From the NCBI GenBank assembly GCA_900319595.1, contig ONOZ01000057.1, forward strand, positions 1 to 7,215: DNA of 7,215 nucleotides, in the 5' to 3' direction. The stretch's first letter is position 1. Each line of letters starts with the position of its first letter. Source of the stretch: an uncultured Bacteroidales bacterium. GTDB taxonomy: Bacteria; Bacteroidota; Bacteroidia; Bacteroidales; P3. Made by a program: the position numbers and the translations under genes. A model generated the notes under the pieces. That model did no database searches. It worked only from the letters and a program-made list of their open reading frames with translations, and was not told the DNA's origin. This document shows positions 1 to 6,860 of this stretch, in pieces.

Positions 1-342
1 GTATGGCAAGCCTTAGAAGCATGTAGAATATTAGAAGCAGAAGGTATTAGTGCAGAGATAATAAATGTTCATACGATTAAACCGTTAGACGAGCAAGCAG
101 TTTTGAATTCTGTAAAGAAAACCGATTGTGCAATATCTTGTGAAGAGCATATGTATAATGGTGGTCTAGGAGATGCTATTGCACAACTTTTAGTTAGAAA
201 CTATCCAGCTCCTATGGAATTTGTAGGTATAGACGACCAATTTGGACAGAGTGGCACACCAATGCAACTAATGGAACACTATCATTTGATGGCTAAAGAC
301 ATAGTTTTAGCTGCTAAGAAAGTGATCCAAAGGAAGAAGTAG
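1..342 (+). CDS. Transketolase, C-terminal subunit (3' end only, 5' cut by window edge)
   Basis: The open frame runs from base 1 to a TAG at 340-342 and gives the last 113 residues. It reads as the C-terminal domain of the transketolase / DXS / E1-beta superfamily. Key pieces are 'CEEHMYNGGLGDAIAQLL' at fragment residues 47-64, the EEH...GGLG signature of this fold, and 'VGIDDQFGQSGTP' at 75-87, the usual G-x-D-x-FG-x-SG element before the last helix. The protein ends soon after that helix, as full transketolases do. Transketolase moves two-carbon ketol units between sugar phosphates in the non-oxidative pentose phosphate pathway, using thiamine diphosphate in the cytoplasm. Many Bacteroidota and Firmicutes encode it as separate N- and C-terminal subunits. 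This piece resembles the split-type C-terminal subunit more than the full-length E. coli enzyme, but the upstream half is outside the window, so the split is inferred. A TTG at 103 opens a shorter frame but lies inside the domain and is not a start. Confidence 0.88.
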   Translation, partial: VWQALEACRILEAEGISAEIINVHTIKPLDEQAVLNSVKKTDCAISCEEHMYNGGLGDAIAQLLVRNYPAPMEFVGIDDQFGQSGTPMQLMEHYHLMAKDIVLAAKKVIQRKK

Positions 343-537
343 AAACTCTATAAAATAAATAAGAAAAAGTATCCAAAAATAAGAATACGCTAAACTATAT
401 TTGACGTAAAAGTAATGCTGAAATTATAACAGGAGATGCCAAAAACATTGCCGTTGGAAATTTTATTTTACAAACAAAGAGTTTTGAGCATATATGATGT
501 TTAGAATGTAGGATATAATACATTTTAATAAAAAATT
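343..537. other. Intergenic spacer, transketolase to helicase
   Basis: This 195-base AT-rich gap holds no gene I can name. It contains one perfect TAnnTTTG element (396-403) and a 30-codon open stretch without a good start (405-497, entered among the findings). The helicase reading frame is closed by a TAA at 529-531, so the helicase cannot extend into it. I see no convincing terminator hairpin behind the transketolase stop. Confidence 0.6.
396..403 (+). promoter_or_regulatory. Possible -7 element (TATATTTG) for the helicase gene
   Basis: TATATTTG matches the Bacteroidota primary sigma factor -7 consensus TAnnTTTG exactly. It lies about 135 bases before the helicase ATG. No TTG or TTTG is seen at the expected -33 distance upstream, which weakens the call. 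The same bases also begin a sigma70-like pair (TTGACG at 401-406, TATAAC at 425-430, 18 apart), but Bacteroidota do not normally use that consensus. A leader this long would be unusual for an unregulated gene. Confidence 0.25.
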
Positions 538-2772
538 ATGATGGCAAATAACGAAGAGAATCCAGAATTATCACTTGCCTATCAATACATAGAGCAAACT
601 AATAAGAATTTGTTTCTAACAGGTAAAGCTGGTACGGGGAAAACTACTTTTTTGCGTAATTTGACAAAAACGACTTCCAAACGTTTTGTTGTATTAGCAC
701 CAACGGGAGTGGCAGCATTACAAGCCGGGGGTGTAACATTACATTCCTTTTTTCAATTACCTCTGCATATTTATGTGCCCGGAACTGTTCCGCAGACAAG
801 ACGCTTTAAGAAATCAAAGATAAACCTAATTCGTTCATTAGATTTGATAATTATTGACGAGATTTCTATGGTCAGGGCCGATTTGTTAGATGAGATTGAT
901 TTCTTATTACGTCGTTTTCGTTACAACTCACATGATAAACCCTTTGGTGGCGTGCAATTGTTGTTGATTGGCGATTTGAGTCAATTACCCCCTATATATA
1001 GCGAAGAGGAATATAACGAACTTTCAACATATTATCATAATTTCTATTTCTTCAACTCTTTAGCTTTACAGAAATCAAACTATGTAACCATAACTCTAAC
1101 TCACATTTATAGACAAAGGGATGAGCATTTTATAAATGTCCTTAATGCTATACGGGACAATAATATTACACCACAAATTATAGCCAAACTTAACACAAGA
1201 TACAAACCCGATATAGTCAATAATATACCCGATGGATTTATTACCCTATGCACTCATAATAATCAAGCAGACAGTATAAACTTGTCAAAACTTGAGGCAT
1301 TGGATACAGAGGACATGACATATGTTGCTGATATTGAGGGAGATTTTCCAGAAAGTATTTATCCCAATAGTGAAAAACTTACATTGAAAGTAGATTCACA
1401 GGTGATGTTTCTAAAAAACGATTATTCCTCTAAAGATAATTACAAAATTAAATCTAAAAACATTGAATTTGCTTTGAATTCTAATAAAAAGAGGTATTAC
1501 AACGGCAAGATTGGGAGAGTAAAGAAATTAGGAGATTCTTATGTTGTCGTTCAATGTGAGGGAGATAACGAACCAGTAAAGGTTGAAAAATATGTTTGGC
1601 AGAATGTCCGTTATATAGTTGATAAAAAGACAAAAGTCATTACAGAAGAGGTTATAGGAACGTTTGAACAATTTCCATTAAGATTAGCATGGGCAGTTAC
1701 AATTCATAAATCTCAAGGATTGACTTTTGATAAGGTTATAATCAATTCTAACAAAGCCTTTTCGCATGGGCAAGTCTATGTGGCGTTATCTCGTTGCAGG
1801 ACATTAGACGGTGTTGTTTTGACAAACAAGTTTGATTCCTCAAGTGTAATTTTAGATAACAGTATTACCAAGTTTAATAAAGATAAATTATTGAACCCAC
1901 CCTCGAAAACAACTCTACATATTGACGAACAAGAATTTCTAATTGAAAATATCATATCTGTTTTTGATTTTTCTACATTGACAAACAATCTACAAAATTT
2001 AGAAAAGTTTATAAAAGAATCACTTTATAACATTTTCCCTCGTAAATCTCAAAAGGCGTTATCTATAATTGATATTTACAAGACGGAAGTAGGAGAGATG
2101 TCAAATAGATTCATTAAATGGTTATCTCAATTTCTTAACTTGAATTTACAAGCTGAGGAAAATATAAATCAATGTATTTTAAGAGGTTATAAGGGTAAGG
2201 AATACTTTTTGAGACATATTAAACCAATTAACGAATTGATTTTGTCATTAGGTTGCATTGAATTAGATAATAGAGACGACAATGACGAGTTACAAGAATT
2301 TATAGATTCCATTGCTCTTGAAAAAGAAATAAAGTATAGAATCTTAAAGTTTTTTGATGAAACTTTTACCTCGTCGTCCTATTTAAAATATAGAAATTCG
2401 ATTCTTGTGGAAGGTAATTCATTATCTTTGGACTCAATAGAAGAAGAAAAGAAACAAAAACGACAAGAGCATATCAAAGATTCTAGCAAAGAAAAAGTGG
2501 AATATCAAGATGATATTACGGATAGGGAATTATTTGAAATTTTACGTCAATGGAGGAAAGAGAAAGCCATAGAAAAGAAACTACCTGCTTATATGATTAT
2601 ATCACAAAAAGGGCTTATTTCTTTAACTAATGAACAGCCAACAACGAAACAAGAATTTATAGGATTAAAAGGTTTAGGCAAAAAAACTTTTAATAATTAC
2701 GGCGAGGAAATACTTGAAATTATAAACTCTTATATAACAAATATTGAAAAGAAATTTTATCATCAAAGATAG
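538..2772 (+). CDS. PIF1/RecD-like superfamily 1 DNA helicase with C-terminal HRDC domain
   Basis: This is a 744-residue cytoplasmic ATP-dependent helicase, expected to unwind DNA 5'-to-3' as known PIF1/RecD-type enzymes do. Visible motifs in order: Walker A GKAGTGKTT (29-37); motif Ia APTGVAALQAGG (about 54-65); Walker B IIIDEISM (104-111); motif III LIGDLSQLPP (143-152); motif TIHKSQG (388-394); and motif VI VALSR (415-419), which carries the arginine finger. A lysine-rich inserted stretch follows 'VDSQVMF' (285-291). Residues about 440-660 match no domain I can name. Residues about 662-735 read as an HRDC domain ('GLKGLGKKTFNNYGEEIL' near its end), a nucleic-acid-binding module best known from RecQ and RNase D. 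Start: ATG ATG at 538/541 is fixed by a TAA at 529-531 in the same frame; either ATG could be used, and there is no Shine-Dalgarno. Flanking genes are unrelated. Its precise role (replication, repair or recombination) cannot be read from the sequence. Confidence 0.88.
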   Translation: MMANNEENPELSLAYQYIEQTNKNLFLTGKAGTGKTTFLRNLTKTTSKRFVVLAPTGVAALQAGGVTLHSFFQLPLHIYVPGTVPQTRRFKKSKINLIRSLDLIIIDEISMVRADLLDEIDFLLRRFRYNSHDKPFGGVQLLLIGDLSQLPPIYSEEEYNELSTYYHNFYFFNSLALQKSNYVTITLTHIYRQRDEHFINVLNAIRDNNITPQIIAKLNTRYKPDIVNNIPDGFITLCTHNNQADSINLSKLEALDTEDMTYVADIEGDFPESIYPNSEKLTLKVDSQVMFLKNDYSSKDNYKIKSKNIEFALNSNKKRYYNGKIGRVKKLGDSYVVVQCEGDNEPVKVEKYVWQNVRYIVDKKTKVITEEVIGTFEQFPLRLAWAVTIHKSQGLTFDKVIINSNKAFSHGQVYVALSRCRTLDGVVLTNKFDSSSVILDNSITKFNKDKLLNPPSKTTLHIDEQEFLIENIISVFDFSTLTNNLQNLEKFIKESLYNIFPRKSQKALSIIDIYKTEVGEMSNRFIKWLSQFLNLNLQAEENINQCILRGYKGKEYFLRHIKPINELILSLGCIELDNRDDNDELQEFIDSIALEKEIKYRILKFFDETFTSSSYLKYRNSILVEGNSLSLDSIEEEKKQKRQEHIKDSSKEKVEYQDDITDRELFEILRQWRKEKAIEKKLPAYMIISQKGLISLTNEQPTTKQEFIGLKGLGKKTFNNYGEEILEIINSYITNIEKKFYHQR

Positions 2773-2781
2773 ATTGATGAT
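2759..2781 (+). terminator. Hairpin over the helicase stop codon, possible weak terminator
   Basis: ATCATCAA (2759-2766) pairs perfectly with TTGATGAT (2774-2781) around a 7-base loop that contains the TAG stop. A short TTTT follows at 2785-2788. The stem has only two G-C pairs, so it is weak as an intrinsic terminator. It sits between the helicase and a promoter element for the next gene, where a terminator would make sense. Confidence 0.35.
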
Positions 2782-2789
2782 GCATTTTC

Positions 2790-2812
2790 AAAAAAAATGA
2801 TTATCTTTGCAA
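2790..2812 (+). promoter_or_regulatory. Bacteroidota-type promoter core for the fucosidase gene
   Basis: TATCTTTG at 2802-2809 is an exact TAnnTTTG -7 element, followed by CAA. An eight-A tract (2790-2797) precedes it. A clear -33 TTG at the usual spacing is not seen; the nearest TTG (2774-2776) is 25 bases away. The element ends 29 bases before the ATG at 2839, so transcription would begin a short way upstream of the gene. Nearly the same core precedes the acyl-CoA synthetase gene. Confidence 0.6.
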
Positions 2813-2838
2813 CGTTATATTAAAATTAAAGTTGCATT

Positions 2839-4587
2839 ATGAAAAAACATATATATATCATTACTTTTTGTGTTATATTATTGAGTAATAATAGTATTTT
2901 TGCACAAAAAGATTCAAGAATATTAAGTAATCAAAACTATTTTCCTACATGGTTTGATAGTGTGAAGTTAGGAATAATGATTCATTATGGATTATATTCA
3001 ATTCCGTCTTATTCTGATAAAGAGCAATACGCAGAATGGTTTTATAAAGGTTTGATTTCTAATGACACATTGAGAATAAATTTTCAAAAACGTATATTTG
3101 GAGAGAATTTTACTTATTTTGATTATATGCCTTTGTTCAAAGCGGAAATGTTTGACGCAAATAGTTGGATTGCATTATTTAAAAGAGCAGGAGCGAAATA
3201 TATAGTATTTTCTTCAAAACATCATGACGGATTTTGTTTGTGGGATACCAAAACGACAAGTAAAAATTCTATGCGAACGCCTGCAAATAAAGATTTTTTA
3301 AAAGAATTGAAAGAGGCTTGCAATAAACAAGACATTCGTTTTGGTTTGTATTATTCGTTGATGGAGTGGCATAACCCTTATTATAAATGGACAATTGATA
3401 CCCTTGGATTGGACAAATATGTTGATAAATTCTTAATTCCACAATTCAAAGAGTTAGTAGATTTGTACGAACCTTCGCTTGTGTTTGCAGATGGTGATTG
3501 GGATTTTGATTATAAACAACTTCGCTCGCAGGAAATGGTAAATTATTTGATTGATAAGGTTGGAAAAGACGAGGTTATCGTAAATAATCGCTGGGGAGTT
3601 GGTAATCCATACGGTTTCCTTACACCTGAATATTCTGCAGGCATAAAAGAAAAAAATCGTCCTTGGAGTGAGTGTAGAAGTTTGGCAAGAAGTTTTGGAT
3701 TGAACAGAATCTCACCATTAGAAGACTATTTTTCGGCAGAGGATTTGATAAAACATTTTGTCCAATTAGTAAGTTTGGGTGGAGGATTGATGCTTAATGT
3801 GGCACCTTCTGCAGATGGACAAATTCCATTATTGCAACAAGAACGTCTTTTGCAGTTAGGGGATTGGCTTTCTATCAATGGTGAGGCTATTTATGGGAGT
3901 AAGCCATACTATAAATCTTTTGATGAAAAGATAATGACATATGAAATTTATTCTCCTGCACTTGATTTTGATTGGGTGAGAAATGCTCCAATAAAGAATT
4001 GTACAGAGGACAATTTTACTATTGATTGGCAAAATGAATATACTCCAAAGTATGACGAAACTTTGACTTTTATTCTTAATGCCGATGAGCAAGCAGAGAT
4101 TTCTATTTCATTGGACGGTGAATTGCAGTATCATGGCAAAGCAACTAAGTATGAGGATTTACAATTCAGTTTTGAATTCAAACAAAATAAAACTTATAAA
4201 TTTTTTGTGTATTATCAAGAAGAGGATATTGACGCGCATTTGAGTCTATTGATAAAAGATAAAAATGGGAAAACATTTACTTTTAAAGGAAATAGAGATT
4301 GGAAAGGCAAGGTATCCTGGAAGCAACCTACCATGTATTACACAACCAATAGTAACAATCTATATGCTATTAGTATCGAAGAATTAGATAGTAGTATATC
4401 TTTCCATTTAGATAAAGTTCCAAATAAAAATATGAAAATCTTACTTTTGGGTAGTGAAAGTAAAGAATTAGAATGGAAGTACAATAATGAGGTTTTGACC
4501 ATAGATTTATCAAATCTTACGATGCGAGACATAAAGAGCAAATATGCCTATATATTTAAATTAGAGAATTATTTAGATAAGCGATAA
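2839..4587 (+). CDS. Secreted alpha-L-fucosidase, glycoside hydrolase family 29
   Basis: This 582-residue enzyme should release L-fucose from fucosylated glycans with retention of configuration. Residues 1-22 form a type I signal peptide (basic MKKH, hydrophobic core, probable cut after FA-22), so it acts in the periplasm or outside the cell. The GH29 catalytic domain spans about 30-360. Fucose-contacting motifs are GIMIHYG (45-51, His49), AEWF (65-68, Glu66), KHHDGF (127-132, His128/His129), FADGDWD (216-222, nucleophile candidate Asp218), NNRWG (249-253, Arg251), TPEY (262-265) and GGGLMLNVAPSADG (314-327). Glu264 of TPEY aligns by spacing with the acid/base I recall for the Thermotoga enzyme. 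The later 'WE-x-C' motif reads W276-S-E-C279. 'LSINGEAIYGS' (344-354) closes the barrel, and about 370-575 looks like the usual beta-sandwich tail. A TAA at 2827-2829 in frame fixes the ATG. No SusC/SusD or other glycan genes are adjacent, so no utilization locus is visible. Exact linkage preference is not readable. Confidence 0.93.
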   Translation: MKKHIYIITFCVILLSNNSIFAQKDSRILSNQNYFPTWFDSVKLGIMIHYGLYSIPSYSDKEQYAEWFYKGLISNDTLRINFQKRIFGENFTYFDYMPLFKAEMFDANSWIALFKRAGAKYIVFSSKHHDGFCLWDTKTTSKNSMRTPANKDFLKELKEACNKQDIRFGLYYSLMEWHNPYYKWTIDTLGLDKYVDKFLIPQFKELVDLYEPSLVFADGDWDFDYKQLRSQEMVNYLIDKVGKDEVIVNNRWGVGNPYGFLTPEYSAGIKEKNRPWSECRSLARSFGLNRISPLEDYFSAEDLIKHFVQLVSLGGGLMLNVAPSADGQIPLLQQERLLQLGDWLSINGEAIYGSKPYYKSFDEKIMTYEIYSPALDFDWVRNAPIKNCTEDNFTIDWQNEYTPKYDETLTFILNADEQAEISISLDGELQYHGKATKYEDLQFSFEFKQNKTYKFFVYYQEEDIDAHLSLLIKDKNGKTFTFKGNRDWKGKVSWKQPTMYYTTNSNNLYAISIEELDSSISFHLDKVPNKNMKILLLGSESKELEWKYNNEVLTIDLSNLTMRDIKSKYAYIFKLENYLDKR

Positions 4588-4624
4588 TCCATTGTAGCAA
4601 AGAGAATGGAGTATATTTTTCTTT
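4588..4624 (+). terminator. Possible intrinsic terminator after the fucosidase gene
   Basis: Directly after the TAA stop, TCCATT (4588-4593) pairs with AATGGA (4605-4610) around an 11-base loop. A T-rich run TTTTTCTTT follows at 4616-4624. The stem is short and the loop long, so the hairpin is weak, but its position before a new promoter fits termination. Confidence 0.4.
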
Positions 4625-4642
4625 GTAAATTCCTAATTGTTT

Positions 4643-4664
4643 AAAAAAAATATTATCTTTGCAA
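4643..4664 (+). promoter_or_regulatory. Bacteroidota-type promoter core for the acyl-CoA synthetase gene
   Basis: TATCTTTG at 4654-4661 is an exact TAnnTTTG -7 element, followed by CAA. An eight-A tract (4643-4650) precedes it, and a TTG lies at 4637-4639, 14 bases upstream and closer than the usual -33 spacing. The element ends 57 bases before the ATG at 4719, leaving a leader of about 50 bases that is A-rich, as is common before Bacteroidota starts. Confidence 0.62.
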
Positions 4665-4718
4665 TCTCTTTGGGATATTAGAAATTGAAATATAATAAGT
4701 AAAAAATAAAATATAGAT

Positions 4719-6782
4719 ATGGCAACAAAAGTAACAAAAGAACTTGTAAACCCACGCTCAATAGTTGTAGTAGGTGCAAGCGATGATGTAACAAAACCGG
4801 GTGGTGCGTTAGTTAGAAATATAAAAGAAGGTGGCTTTAAGGGAGAACTTTATTGTGTTAATCCAAAAGCAGATGAGATTCAAGGAATTAAATGTTATCA
4901 TAAAGTAGAAGATTTGCCTCAGGTGGATTTCGCAGTTATGGCGATTGCAAGTAAATATGCAGAGGCAAGCGTTAAAGTTTTGGCAGAAGAGAAGGGTTGT
5001 AAGGCATTTGTGATTATTTCTGCTGGGTTTGGAGAAGAATCACACGAAGGTAAGGAATTGGAAAATAGAATAGTAAATATAATTGAAAAGAATGGTGGTT
5101 GTTTGATTGGACCTAATTGTACGGGAATTTTTACTCCTTATCACCATTCAATTTTCTCACAACCATTTTCTGAGCCATCGCCTCGTGGGGTTGATTTCAT
5201 AACAGGCTCCGGTGCAACTGGCTGTTTTATTATGGATATTGGCAAACAACAAGGTCTTCACTTCAATCATTGTTGGGCGGTGGGAAATTCTGCTCAACTC
5301 GGTATAGAAGATATTTTGGAATATCACGACGAAGTTTTTGACCCTGCTAAATCAAGTAAGGTTATTATGCTTTACATTGAAAATGTCAAGAATCCAGAAA
5401 AACTTTTGAAACATGCAAAATCTCTTATTTCCAAAGGATGTAAGATTGCGGCTATCAAGGCAGGTTATTCGGCTGCAGGTTCCCGTGCTGCTTCGTCTCA
5501 TACAGGAGCATTGGCTACTGACGATGTTGCTGTTGATGCTTTGTTTAGAAAAGCAGGTATTGTACGTTGTTATGGCAGAGAAGAATTGGTAACAGTTGCG
5601 AATATATTCACTTATCCACGCTTTGAAGGAAAGAATATTGCGATAGTAACCCATGCAGGTGGTCCAGCAGTAATGCTAACAGACGCTTTAAGTAAATGTG
5701 GCTTGAATATACCAAAGATAGAAGGTAAAGTGGCGGACGAACTTTTGACAAAACTGTTCCCTGGCTCCTCAGTAGCAAATCCAATAGACTTTTTGGCAAC
5801 TGGCACTCCAGAGCAATTAGGAGAAATTATTGATACTGTTGATAAACAGATGGACAATATTGACGCAATGTGCGTGATATTTGGAACACCAGGACTAATG
5901 CCTATATTTGAAGCATACAATGTTTTGTCAGAAAAACTAAAAATTGCAAAAAAACCTATTTTCCCAATTTTACCATCAACAATGGTTGCAGGCGATGAAG
6001 TTAAAGATTTCGTAAGCAAAGGAAACACTTACTTTCCGGATGAAACCGTATTTGGTAATGCGGTGGGCAGAATCATATCTACTCCAAATCCTGCAACAGA
6101 AGATGATTTAGTTAAGATAGATACTCAAAAGATTCGTGCTATAATAGATAAGTGCGATAACGGATACATAGATGTAAAAATTATTAACGAATTGTTTGAT
6201 GCTGCTGGCATACATCATACAGTTGATATCTCCTCTGATAATGAGCAAGAGATTGTTGATTTTGCTAACAAGGTAGGTTATCCTGTTGTTATGAAAGTTG
6301 TTGGACCTGTTCATAAGAGTGATGTCGGTGGAGTTTCATTAAATGTTAAAGGAGAGGATAACGTTCGCAAGGAATTCCAAAGATTGATAAAGATTAAGGA
6401 TACTTATGCCGTTCAGTGCTATCATATGTATGATGGACAAGAAGTTTATATTGGTAGCATCAAAACTCCAATGTTTGGACATCAAGTTCTTTGCGGTTTG
6501 GGCGGAATATTTATTGAGGTATTGAAAGATGTACGTTCAAATTTGGCTCCTATTGGAATCAAAGAAGCTAAGGAAATGATTAAATCTTTGAAAGGTTACA
6601 AGATTATTCAAGGAGTACGAGGCAAAGAGGGAGTTAATGAAGACCTTTATGCTGACCAAATAGCAAGAGTTTCGGCATTGGTTCAAGCAGCACCAGAAAT
6701 AGCAGAAATGGATTTGAATCCGTTGCTTGGAAGTATGACTGAAATAGTTGCAGTTGATGCAAGAATTAGAATAGAAAAGTAA
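4719..6782 (+). CDS. Acetate--CoA ligase (ADP-forming) family protein, fused alpha-beta acyl-CoA synthetase
   Basis: This 687-residue cytoplasmic enzyme belongs to the NDP-forming acyl-CoA synthetase superfamily, which converts acyl-CoA + ADP + Pi to acid + ATP + CoA through a phosphohistidine. Domain order: CoA-binding Rossmann domain (about 8-135, with VVGASDDVTKPGG near 17-29 and GPNCTG at 131-136); succinyl-CoA-ligase-like domain (about 150-290) with TGSGATG (162-168) and the phosphorylated histidine candidate His261 in SSHTGALA (259-266); a second flavodoxin-like ligase domain (about 300-460) with THAGGPAVM (311-319); and an ATP-grasp domain (about 470-685) with His532 in GPVHKSDVGG (529-538), at the place of the second phosphorelay histidine of the beta subunit, and EMDLNPLL (663-670). 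All key residues are present. Alpha and beta parts are fused in one chain. A TAA at 4707-4709 in frame fixes the ATG. The likely role is making ATP from acetyl-CoA or another acyl-CoA in fermentation; the substrate cannot be told. Some family members instead act on propionyl- or aryl-acyl-CoA. Confidence 0.92.
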   Translation: MATKVTKELVNPRSIVVVGASDDVTKPGGALVRNIKEGGFKGELYCVNPKADEIQGIKCYHKVEDLPQVDFAVMAIASKYAEASVKVLAEEKGCKAFVIISAGFGEESHEGKELENRIVNIIEKNGGCLIGPNCTGIFTPYHHSIFSQPFSEPSPRGVDFITGSGATGCFIMDIGKQQGLHFNHCWAVGNSAQLGIEDILEYHDEVFDPAKSSKVIMLYIENVKNPEKLLKHAKSLISKGCKIAAIKAGYSAAGSRAASSHTGALATDDVAVDALFRKAGIVRCYGREELVTVANIFTYPRFEGKNIAIVTHAGGPAVMLTDALSKCGLNIPKIEGKVADELLTKLFPGSSVANPIDFLATGTPEQLGEIIDTVDKQMDNIDAMCVIFGTPGLMPIFEAYNVLSEKLKIAKKPIFPILPSTMVAGDEVKDFVSKGNTYFPDETVFGNAVGRIISTPNPATEDDLVKIDTQKIRAIIDKCDNGYIDVKIINELFDAAGIHHTVDISSDNEQEIVDFANKVGYPVVMKVVGPVHKSDVGGVSLNVKGEDNVRKEFQRLIKIKDTYAVQCYHMYDGQEVYIGSIKTPMFGHQVLCGLGGIFIEVLKDVRSNLAPIGIKEAKEMIKSLKGYKIIQGVRGKEGVNEDLYADQIARVSALVQAAPEIAEMDLNPLLGSMTEIVAVDARIRIEK

Positions 6783-6798
6783 TAAATTTATGTAATAT

Positions 6799-6833
6799 GT
6801 AGCATGGGGTATTTAATATATACTTCGTGCTAC
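6799..6833 (+). repeat. Strong 14-bp inverted repeat / RNA hairpin after the acyl-CoA synthetase gene
   Basis: Bases 6799-6812 (GTAGCATGGGGTAT) pair with 6820-6833 (ATACTTCGTGCTAC) over all 14 positions if three G-U and one U-G... counted as RNA wobbles, namely 6805-6827, 6807-6825 and 6808-6824, are allowed. The loop is 7 bases (TTAATAT). It begins 16 bases after the TAA of the upstream gene and ends 27 bases before the preferred ATG at 6861. No T-run follows, so it is not a textbook intrinsic terminator. It may protect the 3' end of the upstream mRNA, or control read-through into the membrane-protein/dapF pair. The right arm continues into a short tandem repeat, CTACGTT CTACGTA (6830-6843). 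Confidence 0.6.
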
Positions 6834-6860
6834 GTTCTACGTATTAGATTTCAATGGATT

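Noticed and set aside
401..430. Sigma70-like promoter TTGACG - 18 bases - TATAAC
   Set aside because: It looks good by E. coli rules, but the host appears to be Bacteroidota, whose main sigma factor uses TTG/TAnnTTTG. In AT-rich spacers such matches arise by chance.
436..504. 22-codon ATG frame (MPKTLPLEIL...) just after an AGGAG
   Set aside because: The AGGAG directly abuts the ATG with no spacer, so it cannot serve as a ribosome binding site, and the peptide resembles nothing known. Bacteroidota also rarely depend on Shine-Dalgarno sites.
519..526. TACATTTT as a -7 promoter element for the helicase
   Set aside because: It matches only 7 of 8 positions and lies 11 bases before the ATG, so the transcript would start at or inside the gene; no -33 element is at the right distance.
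5352..5654. 100-codon open frame on the - strand inside the acyl-CoA synthetase gene
   Set aside because: It lies opposite the conserved His261 region, and its Cys/Ser-rich product looks like a reverse-strand shadow of the real gene.
5612..6028. 138-codon open frame on the - strand inside the acyl-CoA synthetase gene
   Set aside because: It is antisense to a gene whose motifs are all intact, has no recognisable domain, and its composition follows from the codon use of the + strand gene.
6804..6860. Upstream ATG at 6804 as the start of the small membrane protein
   Set aside because: It lies inside the left arm of the 6799-6833 hairpin, has no ribosome binding site, and would add a 19-residue atypical N-terminus before a normal MNK start at 6861.
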